Made by a program: the position numbers and the translations under genes. From Hyphomicrobiales bacterium (GTDB lineage Bacteria; Pseudomonadota; Alphaproteobacteria; Rhizobiales; Xanthobacteraceae), in NCBI GenBank assembly GCA_003169835.1, contig PNAI01000016.1:62001-126000 (forward strand): a DNA stretch of 64,000 nucleotides, in the 5' to 3' direction. Position 1 is the first letter of the stretch. Each line of letters starts with the position of its first letter. Under the pieces are notes generated by a model. The model was not told where the DNA came from. It did no database searches and saw only the letters and a program-made list of their open reading frames with translations. This document shows, piece by piece, positions 20,632-29,193 of this stretch.

Positions 20632-21591
20632 CTACTGCGTCTTGATGCGGGGGAGCACGCGCGCCTTGGCTTCGATGTCGCGCTTGAGCCGTGTGCTGAA
20701 GGCCGCAGCATCAGCGTAGTAATTCGTCGGTTGGGCGGCGCGCTTGGCCACGGCTGCGTAGATTTCGCTCTTGGCGGAGATCGCGCAAGCGGCAGCAAGA
20801 GTGGCCAGGATCGGTGCAGGTGTGCTGGCTGGCGCAAATAGACCGCCGAAACTCGCCAGGCTCACGTCGTAGCCTTGTTCCTTGACGGTCGGCACATCGG
20901 GAAACGCGGGATGACGCGTCTCATCAAAAATGCCGATGACGCGGATGTTCTGGCCCACGGCGCTGCCGAGCACGAGGGAGGCCACATCAAGCCGACCGCC
21001 GAGCAGGTCGGTCAGGACCAGCGGCTCGCCGCGGAACGGGATGTCTTTAATGTCGATCTTGGCAGCTTGCAGAAATTCTTCCATCGCGAGATGGGGGATC
21101 GTGAGCACGCCTTGATGGCCGTAGTTGAGCGCGCCCGGACGCGATTTCGCCGCCGCCACGAGATCGGCGACGTTCTTGATCGGCGTGCCCGAAATAACAG
21201 CGAGCGCCATGGCGTTGGTGAAGGTCTGGCAGACCGGGACAAGTGCGTCGGGCTTGTAGCCTGCGTCGGTGCGCGCCTGCGGATAGACGGAGAGCACAAG
21301 CGCGGGCGCGAACAGCAACGTGTAGCCGTCGGGATCGGCGCGCACGACGGACAGCGCGCCGATCGAGCCGCCAGCGCCAGGCTTGTTCTCGACGATGAAC
21401 TCGCGGCCGAGCTTGCTCGACAATCCCACGGCGATGGCGCGGGCCAGAACATCAGTGGTGCTGCCGGCGACGTAGGGGTTGACGATTTTTACGACGCGGC
21501 TCGGATAAGTGTCCTGACCGATGGCAGGTGCCGAAAGGCCAAACGCAGCGGCGGCCGCAAAGGCGGGCATGAGTTTCCAGGCGGCGCGCAT
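20632..21591 (-). CDS. Bug/TctC-family tripartite tricarboxylate receptor
   Basis: A 319-residue periplasmic binding protein. The start MRAAWKLMPAFAAAAAFGL at 21591 opens a signal peptide cut near IGQ; the track start adds five residues. The mature part starts DTYPSRVVKIVNPYVAGSTTDVLARAIA and contains VENKPGAGGSIGALSVVRADPDGYTLLF, the Bug-family ligand loop. Such proteins bind carboxylates for TctAB permeases or act as sensors; no tctA/tctB lies in the window. It follows the luciferase-like monooxygenase with a 30-base gap on the same strand, so the two probably form an operon. Confidence 0.9.
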   Translation of the reverse strand: MRAAWKLMPAFAAAAAFGLSAPAIGQDTYPSRVVKIVNPYVAGSTTDVLARAIAVGLSSKLGREFIVENKPGAGGSIGALSVVRADPDGYTLLFAPALVLSVYPQARTDAGYKPDALVPVCQTFTNAMALAVISGTPIKNVADLVAAAKSRPGALNYGHQGVLTIPHLAMEEFLQAAKIDIKDIPFRGEPLVLTDLLGGRLDVASLVLGSAVGQNIRVIGIFDETRHPAFPDVPTVKEQGYDVSLASFGGLFAPASTPAPILATLAAACAISAKSEIYAAVAKRAAQPTNYYADAAAFSTRLKRDIEAKARVLPRIKTQ

Positions 21592-21621
21592 GATCGTTGT
21601 CCCCAAACTTGTCCGTCTCAG

Positions 21622-22647
21622 TCAGCGGGATTGTACTGCAAGTCCGAACGCTTCGGCCATCAACTCGTACGAGCGTTTTCGCGCGGCGTGGTCGAAGATC
21701 ATGGAGGTGATCATCACTTCGTCGGCTTGGGTTGCCTTGATCAAAGGCTCCAGCCTGTCCAACACTGTCGCCTTGCTGCCGACGATCATGCGTGCGCGAT
21801 TGTACGCCACGCGTTCACGATCGATCGGTGCGTACTCATAGGCGGCGGCATCCTCTGGACTTGAAAGCGGCGAGAACTCGCCCTTGCGGCGGCGCACGAA
21901 ATTGAGGTCCACGGTGGCCGCAATCCGGTCCGCTTCCGCGTCGGTGTCCGCGCAGATGGCTTGCACGGCGAGGATCGCCAGTGGTTTGGCGAGTTGCGGC
22001 GAGGGCTTGAAGTGTTTGCGGTAGATGGTCATCGGTGCGACCGGATCCAAATCGGAAAAATGGTGTGCGAAGGAAAATCCAGCGCCGACTTGTGCCGCGA
22101 GTTGCGCGCTATAGCCGCTCGAGCCGAGCAGATAGATCGGCGGCAATGCCACGTCCGACGGCATGGCGTGTACGTTGCGGAACGGATGGCCTTCGGGGAA
22201 GCCTCCCTGCTCGAACAAGAGCAGTTCCTGGAACCGTTCGAGAAAATCATCATCCGGGTTAGGCGCGCATTCCTGCCGGCGGCGCAGCGCGTAGGACGTC
22301 ACGGGATCGGTGCCGGGCGCGCGGCCGAGGCCAAGATCGATGCGGCCGGGGAAGAGACCTTCGAGCACCTTGAAGCGTTCCGCCACCATGAGCGGGGCAT
22401 GGTTGGGCAGCATCACGCCGCCGGAGCCCACACGCATGTGCATGGTCACCGCTGCGATCTGTCCGATGATGATGTCTGGCGCGGAACTTGCGATGGCCGG
22501 AAGGTTGTGATGCTCGGCGACCCAATAGCGCGTGTAGCCAAGCCGGTCGGCAAGGCGGGCGAGGTCCAGGCTGTTGTGCAGAGCCATCGCACCGGGCGTG
22601 GCGGTGGTCACGGGTGACAAATCGAGGACGGAGAGGGGCGTGCTCAC
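21622..22647 (-). CDS. LLM-class flavin-dependent oxidoreductase (luciferase-like)
   Basis: A 341-residue TIM-barrel monooxygenase of the bacterial luciferase family that uses reduced flavin. Typical segments are LARLADRLGYTRYWVAEHHNLPAIASSAPDI, RVGSGGVMLPNHAPLMVAERF, LEGLFPGRIDLGLGRAPGTD, and YLLGSSGYSAQLAAQVGAGFSFAHHF. The style matches the YhbW/MsnO8-like group. No flavin reductase is adjacent. It precedes the Bug receptor on the same strand, which may deliver its substrate or a related compound (inference). Confidence 0.9.
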   Translation of the reverse strand: MSTPLSVLDLSPVTTATPGAMALHNSLDLARLADRLGYTRYWVAEHHNLPAIASSAPDIIIGQIAAVTMHMRVGSGGVMLPNHAPLMVAERFKVLEGLFPGRIDLGLGRAPGTDPVTSYALRRRQECAPNPDDDFLERFQELLLFEQGGFPEGHPFRNVHAMPSDVALPPIYLLGSSGYSAQLAAQVGAGFSFAHHFSDLDPVAPMTIYRKHFKPSPQLAKPLAILAVQAICADTDAEADRIAATVDLNFVRRRKGEFSPLSSPEDAAAYEYAPIDRERVAYNRARMIVGSKATVLDRLEPLIKATQADEVMITSMIFDHAARKRSYELMAEAFGLAVQSR

Positions 22648-22854
22648 GCGGGCGATACCATGATGCAGGATTTGGCGATGCTGAAGGATTTATTACAAGA
22701 AACGAAACTCATGTGGAATAAGCGCAAGTTCATAGTGTCATTAGCATGCATAAGTTTGATTCATAGTGCCGGTCTGATGATCCAGGCTGATGACGGCTGT
22801 CATTATATGGATATGATGGTTGGGGTTGCGACCAACGCGCGCGGAGTTTGACGA

Positions 22855-23832
22855 ATGGCGTCCTTGAGCGGCTGGAAGATCCCTTCATCGATGCAGCCGA
22901 AGCCGGAAGATTATCGCTACGACCTCGACCACGCCTTGGCGTCGGTGGTCGGCGTGCGGACCGTCATTCCCGGCGATGCTTTCACCGCCGAGACGCTTGG
23001 CACCGAGCGCACCGGCAATGGTGTGCTCATCAGCGCCGATGGTCTGGTGCTCACCATTGGCTACATCATCACGGAAGCCGAAACGGTGTGGCTCACTCTG
23101 GTCGATGGCCGTGCGGTGCCCGGCCATGCGCTTGGCTACGATCAGGCGACCGGATTTGGATTGATCCAGGCGCTGGCGCGATTGGACTTGCCGGTCATGC
23201 AGATCGGCCAGTCGAGCGAAGCGGCGCTGAACGAGCAGGTGGTGATCGGAGGCGTCGGCGGACGGCAGCGTTCGGTCGCAGCGCGCATCGTGGGACGGCA
23301 GGAATTTGCAGGTTATTGGGAATACGTACTCGACGAAGCAATGTTCGTTGCACCGGCGCATCCGCATTGGGGCGGAACGGCGCTGATCGGGCCGACGGGC
23401 GATCTGCTCGGCATTGGCTCGCTGCAGCTCGAACAGGCGCGCGAGGGCGGGAAAAGCGAGCACATCAACATGATGGTGCCAATCGATCTGGTGAAGCCGA
23501 TCCTCGAGGATTTGCAGACGCGCGGGCAGCCCAATCGTCCGCCGCGGCCTTGGCTTGGCCTCTATGCCACCGAGATCGAGGACAAGGTGGTGGTGGTTGG
23601 ACTTGCGAAAAATGGACCGGCGCAGCGCGCCGATCTGCGCACCGGCGACATCGTGCTCTCGGTCGGGGGCACCGAGGTGCGCAATCTTGCCGGATTGTTC
23701 CGGCGCGTGTGGTCTCTTGGAGACGCCGGCGTCGAAGTGCCGGTGCGCGCCTATCGCGATGGCAAGACTTTGGATTTGCGGGTCAAGTCGGGTGATCGCA
23801 ATCGCTTCCTCAAGGCGCCGCGGCTGCATTGA
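22855..23832 (+). CDS. HtrA-like S1C protein with PDZ domain, catalytic triad lost
   Basis: A 325-residue cytoplasmic-looking protein (no signal peptide) with a trypsin-like domain at about 25-215 and a PDZ domain at about 235-320 (RPWLGLYATEIEDKVVVVGLAKNGPAQRADLRTGDIVLSVGG). The fold landmarks of HtrA/DegP are present but the active site is not. The His site reads LTIGYII where HtrA has TNAHVV. The Asp site reads DQATGFGLIQ where HtrA has D..SDLAVL. The Ser site reads HPHWGGTALI where HtrA has GNSGGPL. It is therefore predicted to be a pseudoprotease, perhaps a peptide-binding scaffold. The ORF is intact, which argues against simple decay. Confidence 0.85.
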   Translation: MASLSGWKIPSSMQPKPEDYRYDLDHALASVVGVRTVIPGDAFTAETLGTERTGNGVLISADGLVLTIGYIITEAETVWLTLVDGRAVPGHALGYDQATGFGLIQALARLDLPVMQIGQSSEAALNEQVVIGGVGGRQRSVAARIVGRQEFAGYWEYVLDEAMFVAPAHPHWGGTALIGPTGDLLGIGSLQLEQAREGGKSEHINMMVPIDLVKPILEDLQTRGQPNRPPRPWLGLYATEIEDKVVVVGLAKNGPAQRADLRTGDIVLSVGGTEVRNLAGLFRRVWSLGDAGVEVPVRAYRDGKTLDLRVKSGDRNRFLKAPRLH

Positions 23833-23992
23833 ACGCATAATCAATTGAACGAATTGATGGCGGCATTGAAATTTGTCATTGCCGCGCATCGCTGAATTGC
23901 GTGCCGCGCTCTAGGCCGGATGCGTTTCTTGATGCTAGGACGTTGCAAGTTATCTGATACGTCTGTTGACACGCGTTGCCGGGAACAGGTCT

Positions 23993-25225
23993 GTGACAAA
24001 GAACGCGAATATCGGCGCGCGCGATCCGGCGCCTGAGTCCGCCTACGCGCGGATGCGGCTTGGCATTGCGCTGGCGCTCGGCACCATCGGCAGCATCGGT
24101 ATGTGGTCCTTTGTGGTAGCGCTCCCGTCGGTGCAAGCCGACTTCGGAGCGACACGCGCCGATGCGTCGCTGGCATTTACGCTGACCATGATCGGCTTTG
24201 GGATTGGCGGCGTTGTGGCGGGCCGTCTGTCCGATCGCTTTGGCATCGTGTTTCCTGCCGCCTGCGGCGCGCTCCTGCTTTGCGTTGGTTACATTTTGAC
24301 GGGGATGGCGAGCAGCCTTTTATGGTTTGCGCTTGCGCAGGGTCTGATCGGGTTGGGCAGCTCCGCTACGTTCGGGCCGTTGATGACCGACATTTCGCAT
24401 TGGTTCACGCGCCGGCGCGGAATTGCGGTGGCGATCGCCTCGTGCGGAAATTATTTGGCCGGGACGATCTGGCCTCCGCTGGTGCAGCATTTCATCGCCA
24501 CCGACGGATGGCGCACGACGCAGATCGGTATCGGGATTATATGCGTCGTCACCATGCTGCCGCTCGTGATGGCATTGCGGCGGCGCGCGCCGGTGCATCA
24601 TGAAGAGGTTGCGGGTGCGAGCGCCACGGCGGCGCGCGGGTCGCTTGGCGCTTCATCGAATGCGCTGATGGTGTTGCTGTGCATTGCCGGCGTCGCTTGC
24701 TGTGTCGCGATGGCGATGCCGCAAGTCCATATTGTCGCCTATTGCGGCGATCTTGGTTACGGCACGGCGCGCGGTTCGGAGATGCTTTCGATGATGATGG
24801 GCTTTGGCATCATCAGCCGTTTAGCGGCGGGCCTTATCGCGGATCGCATCGGCGGGCTGTCGGCTCTGCTCATGGGATCGGTGTTGCAGGGCGTGGCGCT
24901 GTTTCTTTACCTGTGGTTTGACGGCCTGACATCGCTCTACGTCGTCTCGGCGCTGTTCGGCCTGTTTCAGGGCGGCCTCGTACCGATGTACGCGATCATC
25001 GTGCGTGAGTATTTCTCGGCGCAGGAAGCCGGCACACGGCTCGGCATCGTGCTGATGGCGACATTGTTCGGCATGGCGCTCGGTGGCTGGATGTCGGGGG
25101 CGATCTTCGATCTCACCGGCTCGTACCAAGCGGCATTTTTGAACGGAACGCTATGGAACTTGCTCAATGCGGGTATCGTGCTGTGGCTGCTGACGCGGTC
25201 GCGACGGCGCATGGCATATGCTTAA
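23993..25225 (+). CDS. MFS transporter, monocarboxylate/oxalate-formate antiporter-like
   Basis: A 410-residue, 12-helix major facilitator protein. Seen are the loop 2-3 motif GRLSDRFGIVFPA, the helix 5 region, the second-half repeat GLIADRIGGLSALLMGS, and the conserved WFTRRRGIAVAIASCGNYLAGTIWPP typical of the MCT/OFA-like group. GTG at 23993 (MTKNANIG) is preferred because GGGAACAGG lies just before it; the track start is a TTG 27 bases upstream. No adjacent catabolic gene indicates a substrate; organic acids are the usual cargo. Confidence 0.85.
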   Translation: MTKNANIGARDPAPESAYARMRLGIALALGTIGSIGMWSFVVALPSVQADFGATRADASLAFTLTMIGFGIGGVVAGRLSDRFGIVFPAACGALLLCVGYILTGMASSLLWFALAQGLIGLGSSATFGPLMTDISHWFTRRRGIAVAIASCGNYLAGTIWPPLVQHFIATDGWRTTQIGIGIICVVTMLPLVMALRRRAPVHHEEVAGASATAARGSLGASSNALMVLLCIAGVACCVAMAMPQVHIVAYCGDLGYGTARGSEMLSMMMGFGIISRLAAGLIADRIGGLSALLMGSVLQGVALFLYLWFDGLTSLYVVSALFGLFQGGLVPMYAIIVREYFSAQEAGTRLGIVLMATLFGMALGGWMSGAIFDLTGSYQAAFLNGTLWNLLNAGIVLWLLTRSRRRMAYA

Positions 25226-25331
25226 CGCATGATTGACGACAATTGCGAATTTCAAATTAGCCGCATTACAACGATCTTCCGGTAGAGAAGGCGCGGCAAA
25301 ATCAGAGTTGTCCGGAAGATACGCTCAAAAA

Positions 25332-25835
25332 ATGCACGAAACGCAGCTCGCGCACGCACAAGTCGCCCAACTCATCGAAGAACTCACGATCCTGGTTGCC
25401 GACAACAACCAGCACATGCGCAAGACCACGCGCATGATGCTGACAAATATCGGCGCCAAGTCGATCTATGAGGTTGATGATGGCGTTGCAGCGCTCGAAG
25501 CCATTCGCACGCTCGATCCCGATGTGATGATCCTGGATTGGGCTATTCCGGTGCTTACCGCTCCGGAAATTATGCGCATCATCCGTTCGCCCGGCGTATT
25601 TCCGAAAGCAAGCCTGCCGGTCATCATGGTCACCGAGCGCGGAACGCGTACGCGCGTGCAGGAATCGATCCGGCTCGGCGCCCACGAGCTGCTGGTCAAG
25701 CCGATGTCGCCGAAGGCTTTGCAGCATCGGCTGGTGAATATCTTCCTGGCGCAGCGTCCGATGGTGCGGACCGGCAAGTACTACATCCCGCAGCCGCGCC
25801 GGCAGGTCGATTGGGCCTTGATCGAGGGCGCCTGA
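25332..25835 (+). CDS. stand-alone response-regulator receiver protein
   Basis: A CheY-like receiver with no output domain. The ATG at 25332 (MHETQLAHAQVAQL, 167 residues) is chosen; the track start at 25233 adds 33 residues of non-typical sequence. Landmarks are ILVADNNQHMR, the phospho-accepting Asp in VMILDWAIPV, MVTERG (switch Thr) and LLVKPMSP (Lys). The acidic pair that binds magnesium reads DN instead of DD, which may alter metal binding. After the domain comes a 30-residue basic tail with KYYIPQPRRQVDW. No kinase is nearby. Partner unknown. Confidence 0.8.
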   Translation: MHETQLAHAQVAQLIEELTILVADNNQHMRKTTRMMLTNIGAKSIYEVDDGVAALEAIRTLDPDVMILDWAIPVLTAPEIMRIIRSPGVFPKASLPVIMVTERGTRTRVQESIRLGAHELLVKPMSPKALQHRLVNIFLAQRPMVRTGKYYIPQPRRQVDWALIEGA

Positions 25836-25881
25836 GCCATCAATTGGCGCGCCGCTCCGTCAAAACCTCATTTGTCGTTAG

Positions 25882-25989
25882 GGCTTGGTTTACAATCCGA
25901 CGCTGCTGCGCGAGCCGGTGACGGTGAACCGCTGGGTTGGCGTTGGGCTAATTATGATTGGCGCCAGCCTGATTGTGGTCTCGGCGTAA
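25882..25989 (+). pseudogene. remnant of an SMR/EamA-type transporter C-terminus
   Basis: Directly after an in-frame TAG, the frame reads GLVYNPTLLREPVTVNR and then WVGVGLIMIGASLIVVSA before TAA. This is the last helix of a small drug/metabolite transporter and resembles the end of the SMR subunit at 27401 (IKWLGIALIMLGTSLIGAYA). There is no start codon and the upstream part of the gene is missing. I read it as the broken tail of a related gene left by a deletion. Confidence 0.6.
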
Positions 25990-26009
25990 TCACGCGTTAA
26001 GCCATACTC

Positions 26010-26840
26010 CTAATCCCAGCCGCTGACGCGGCCGGCTGGATTGGCAATGCGGCCGTCGGATTTCTTGAGCGCGGAAATCTGCTTCATCTCGTGGTCAGTC
26101 AGCGCGAAATCGAAGATGTCGATGTTCTCGGCGATGCGCTGGGGATTCGACGAGCGCGGGATGGCGGCGACGTTTTGCTGCAGCAGCCAGCGCAATGCGA
26201 TCTGCGCGATGGTGCGGCCGCGCCGGCGCGCGATCGCGCCCAGCACCGGATCGTTGAACATGCGCCCGCGCGCTAGCGGACAAAATGCAGTGAAGATCAG
26301 CTCGTGGCGGCGGCAGGCCGCCAGCAGCTTTGTCTGGTCGAGATAGGGGTGATACTCAGCCTGCAGGACCGCAAGAGGTTCAGGGCAATGTTGGCTCGCA
26401 TGGTCGAGCAACGAAGTGTTGAAATTGGCCACCCCGATGTGGCGCGCGAGCCCGCGCCTTTTGGACATGGCGAGCGCGCCCATGGTCTCGGCCAGCGGGA
26501 TCGCCTCATTCGGCCAGTGCACAAGCAGCAGATCGACGTAGTCCACGGCGAGATTTTTCAGGCTCTCGTCGACCGAACGGGCGAAATCGTCGGCGCGCAA
26601 ATATTCGTGCGACACCTTGGTGGTGAGGAAGACTTCGCCGCGCGGCACCTGCGAGGCGCGAAGCGCCTGACCGACGGCGCGCTCGGAGCCGTATTTCCAG
26701 GCGGTGTCGATGTGGCGATAGCCGGCTTGCAGCGCGGCGGCGACGATCTCGGCGGTATTGCCCGAAAGCGAAGATGTGCCAAATCCAATTGCGGGCATTG
26801 CGGCACCGCGGGTTGTTATGGATGGCATGATCGACGTCAT
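26010..26840 (-). CDS. aldo/keto reductase (2,5-diketo-gluconate reductase-like)
   Basis: A 276-residue NADPH-dependent oxidoreductase of the AKR superfamily. The signature sites are visible: GYRHIDTAWKYGSERAVG (Asp and Tyr of the catalytic tetrad), LTTKVSHEYL (Lys), LLLVHWPN (His), and the C-terminal coenzyme segment AAIPRSSNPQRIAENIDIFDF. It reduces aldehydes or ketones; the substrate is not predictable. Start is either ATG 26840 or ATG 26828 (MPSITTRG); neither has a clear Shine-Dalgarno sequence. Confidence 0.9.
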   Translation of the reverse strand: MTSIMPSITTRGAAMPAIGFGTSSLSGNTAEIVAAALQAGYRHIDTAWKYGSERAVGQALRASQVPRGEVFLTTKVSHEYLRADDFARSVDESLKNLAVDYVDLLLVHWPNEAIPLAETMGALAMSKRRGLARHIGVANFNTSLLDHASQHCPEPLAVLQAEYHPYLDQTKLLAACRRHELIFTAFCPLARGRMFNDPVLGAIARRRGRTIAQIALRWLLQQNVAAIPRSSNPQRIAENIDIFDFALTDHEMKQISALKKSDGRIANPAGRVSGWD

Positions 26841-26993
26841 GGGTGCAATTCGCTTCGAAGGTGTCGTTTTTGCGGAGCGCGGGGCTTGCGGATGTACGCG
26901 CGAGCCTCGATAGAGTAGCCAAAGCTCAAGCGCAGCTTAAGGCCCCGACAGGGGCATAGCCATTCATTCAATTCAAGGCTGTCCGGTTCACGC

Positions 26994-27404
26994 ATGCCAC
27001 CCTCCGCCGGCTTTCCCTACAAGGTTGCGATCGGGCTGGCGTTGATTATCGCCATGGACACATTTGTTCAGCTGTTCTGGAAGATAGCCGCGGTCACATT
27101 GCCGGAAATGCCGTCGTGGGAAGCAGTCGAGATGGCGCTGAACCAGCCGCTGTTTCTTCTGGTTATTGGTCTGATGACTTGTCAGCTGTTCATCTGGCTT
27201 TCGGTTCTCGGGCAGGCGGACTTGAGCTTTGCGCAGCCGTTTTTTTCGCTCTCGCGCATCACGGTGTGTCTGGCGTCGGCGTATTTTCTGCAAGAGTTCA
27301 TCGGCCCCGCGCAGGTCGTGGGCATCGTGCTGGTCTGCGCGGGGGCCTGGTGCATCAGCCGCGCACCGCGCAATACCGTCCGGGACAAGAGCGCATCGCC
27401 ATGA
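26994..27404 (+). CDS. EamA/SMR-type small membrane transporter, subunit 1
   Basis: A 136-residue, four-helix protein of the drug/metabolite transporter superfamily: VAIGLALIIAMDTFVQLFWK, PLFLLVIGLMTCQLFIWLSVL, FSLSRITVCLASAYFL and VVGIVLVCAGAWCI. The pattern of a short four-helix unit resembles the paired SMR flippases (ArnE/ArnF, or heteromeric EbrA/EbrB). It overlaps the next gene by ATGA, meaning tight translational coupling, so a heterodimer is likely. Confidence 0.8.
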   Translation: MPPSAGFPYKVAIGLALIIAMDTFVQLFWKIAAVTLPEMPSWEAVEMALNQPLFLLVIGLMTCQLFIWLSVLGQADLSFAQPFFSLSRITVCLASAYFLQEFIGPAQVVGIVLVCAGAWCISRAPRNTVRDKSASP

Positions 27405-27733
27405 CGCAGACCGCGGTCGGCATTCTGTTGGTGGTGCTATCTTCGCTGGTCGAAGGCATTGGCGAGATACTTTTCAAGAAATCGCGGCTGCAACGGCGGC
27501 GGCGGATTTTTTGGGTGCTGCTGGGCGTCTCGGTGTTCGTCGTGCAGTTCACGTTCTATACCGCGGCGCTGCGATTTCTGGCGGTCGGCGCTGCGTTTGC
27601 GATTGCGTCTTTGAGCTTTGCGTTCGTTGCTCTGCTCTCAAAATTGATCCTGCGTGAAGAAGTCACGCCGATCAAATGGCTTGGCATCGCACTCATCATG
27701 CTGGGCACGAGCCTGATCGGCGCCTATGCGTGA
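27401..27733 (+). CDS. EamA/SMR-type small membrane transporter, subunit 2
   Basis: The reading frame in the track begins at 27116, but the gene starts at ATG 27401, which overlaps the stop of subunit 1. The 110-residue product has four helices (GILLVVLSSLVEGIGEILFKK, IFWVLLGVSVFVVQFTFYTAAL, AFAIASLSFAFVALLSKLIL, IKWLGIALIMLGTSLIGAYA). LREEVTPIKWLGIALI is a typical helix 3-4 SMR segment. Substrate unknown; lipid-linked sugar export and drug efflux are the two main options. Its stop abuts the stop of the convergent HpaB-like gene. Confidence 0.8.
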   Translation: MTQTAVGILLVVLSSLVEGIGEILFKKSRLQRRRRIFWVLLGVSVFVVQFTFYTAALRFLAVGAAFAIASLSFAFVALLSKLILREEVTPIKWLGIALIMLGTSLIGAYA

Positions 27734-29185
27734 CTATTTCGGCGCGTCGTAGCTGGCGAGCAATGTGTCCACCTCGGCGGTCCAGGATTTCCAGGGCGCA
27801 GTCGAATTGCTGTACATGTTCATCACGAAGCCCGGGCCGGCGTAGAATTTTTCGTACTGCATGTGACGTCCCGCGAAATCGGAGCCAAGCAGATCCCACG
27901 CGAGGTTGAGGAGCTTCATGCGGCTCTTCGCAGTCTGTCCGGGCACCGACCAATAGGCCTCGAACTTTTCGCGGGTCACCTTGTCGTCGAACACCGACGC
28001 GTCGGCCGGCATCTGGAAAACGCCGGCGCCCATCAATTCACGCACGGTGTCGCAGATTTCCGCGTGATGGTTGGTGCACCAGTGCAACGCTGCATAGACA
28101 TAGCGGCGATTGACGGTGTGGAAAGGTTGGGTTTGCGCTTCGCCGCAATTGATCTGGCCCATGATGAGGCCTTCGAGCGTCGCTTGCATGGCGGCGAGGC
28201 GGCCAAGGGTAAACTGCACGGCGGGAATCTGACCGACGCTGTTCATCTCGACGAGCTTGCCCGCGACGCCAACGATGAATTTCAGCTTTTCGAGGAAGCG
28301 CACATTAGCCTGGTGATTGGCCATGGCGTGACCCGGGGTGAGCATGTAAATCGCGCGAGTCATTTCAATGTTGTCGTGGCAGAAAACGCGCTCCCATGGG
28401 ACGTGCACGTTCTCGAACAATACCGCGGCGTCGTTTTCGTCGTAGCGCGCGGCGAGCGGACTGTCGAACTCGCTTCGGGCATAGCGCTCATAGGGTTTGC
28501 GCGACCAGATGCTCACGCCAGGCGAATTGAGCGGAACGGCGCAGGTGATCGTTTCCTTCTCGTTTCCGGGCGCGACAGGTTGCAAGTTGCCGCACCAAGT
28601 CTCGTGGCAGAAGACCGTTGCGGTACCGAGCATTTTCAGGCCGTTGATGGTGACGCCGCGGTCGTCTTCGGCGACCACGCGCAATGTTGGAGAAGTGCGC
28701 GTGGCCGCGTCACCGGGCGCCATGCGCCAGCCTTGCGGATTTGTGACGGTGTGGGACGCGAAAATATCGTTCTTGCGCATGTGGCGGTAATATTTCGTGA
28801 TGTTGTCGCCAAAGCCGGGGCGGATGCGATCGAACATCGCGGGGTCCATGGCGAGGCCGCTTACGTAACTCGGGAAATTATCGGGCGAGCGGCCGATCAG
28901 GCCGTGCGTCCACGACGCGATGCGCCGGTGGGTTTCGAAGCGGCGCTGAAGGTCCTCGCGCGTGCGTGGCAACAGGTAATAGGCCGAGAAGGTATCGCCA
29001 TCCTCCTCGCAGAGCATCACGTCGCGGTTCTCGGGCGCGCGCTTGCGCTCGTAAATATCGGCGAAGGATTTTGCGGCGTTGCGGAACGCCGGGTGCGTGG
29101 TGACGTCCTCGACCAGCTCGCTGCCGATATAGACCTTTCGGCCGTCGCGGATGGACGCGAGGTACTCCTTACCGGTCAGCAACAT
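27734..29185 (-). CDS. 4-hydroxyphenylacetate 3-hydroxylase family (HpaB) monooxygenase
   Basis: A 483-residue FADH2-using aromatic monooxygenase of the HpaB/PvcC family. Seen are the N-terminal LLTGKEYLASIRDGRKVYI, the FAD/substrate region PQGWRMAPGDAATRTSPTLRVVAEDDRGVTINGLKMLGT, FENVHVPWERVFCH, and the C-terminal LLNLAWDLLGSDFAGRHMQYEKFYAGP. Such enzymes ortho-hydroxylate phenols and need a separate flavin reductase (HpaC), which is not in the window. It starts 8 bases after dctM ends, so it is probably the last gene of a TRAP transporter operon, and its substrate is likely what that transporter imports (inference). Confidence 0.9.
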   Translation of the reverse strand: MLLTGKEYLASIRDGRKVYIGSELVEDVTTHPAFRNAAKSFADIYERKRAPENRDVMLCEEDGDTFSAYYLLPRTREDLQRRFETHRRIASWTHGLIGRSPDNFPSYVSGLAMDPAMFDRIRPGFGDNITKYYRHMRKNDIFASHTVTNPQGWRMAPGDAATRTSPTLRVVAEDDRGVTINGLKMLGTATVFCHETWCGNLQPVAPGNEKETITCAVPLNSPGVSIWSRKPYERYARSEFDSPLAARYDENDAAVLFENVHVPWERVFCHDNIEMTRAIYMLTPGHAMANHQANVRFLEKLKFIVGVAGKLVEMNSVGQIPAVQFTLGRLAAMQATLEGLIMGQINCGEAQTQPFHTVNRRYVYAALHWCTNHHAEICDTVRELMGAGVFQMPADASVFDDKVTREKFEAYWSVPGQTAKSRMKLLNLAWDLLGSDFAGRHMQYEKFYAGPGFVMNMYSNSTAPWKSWTAEVDTLLASYDAPK

Positions 29186-29193
29186 AATCTACC

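Noticed and set aside
22660-22851. 63-residue plus-strand ORF in the gap before the HtrA-like gene
   Set aside because: No Shine-Dalgarno, no recognisable domain or clear signal peptide with lipobox; its end lies just before the next gene. I cannot support it as a gene.
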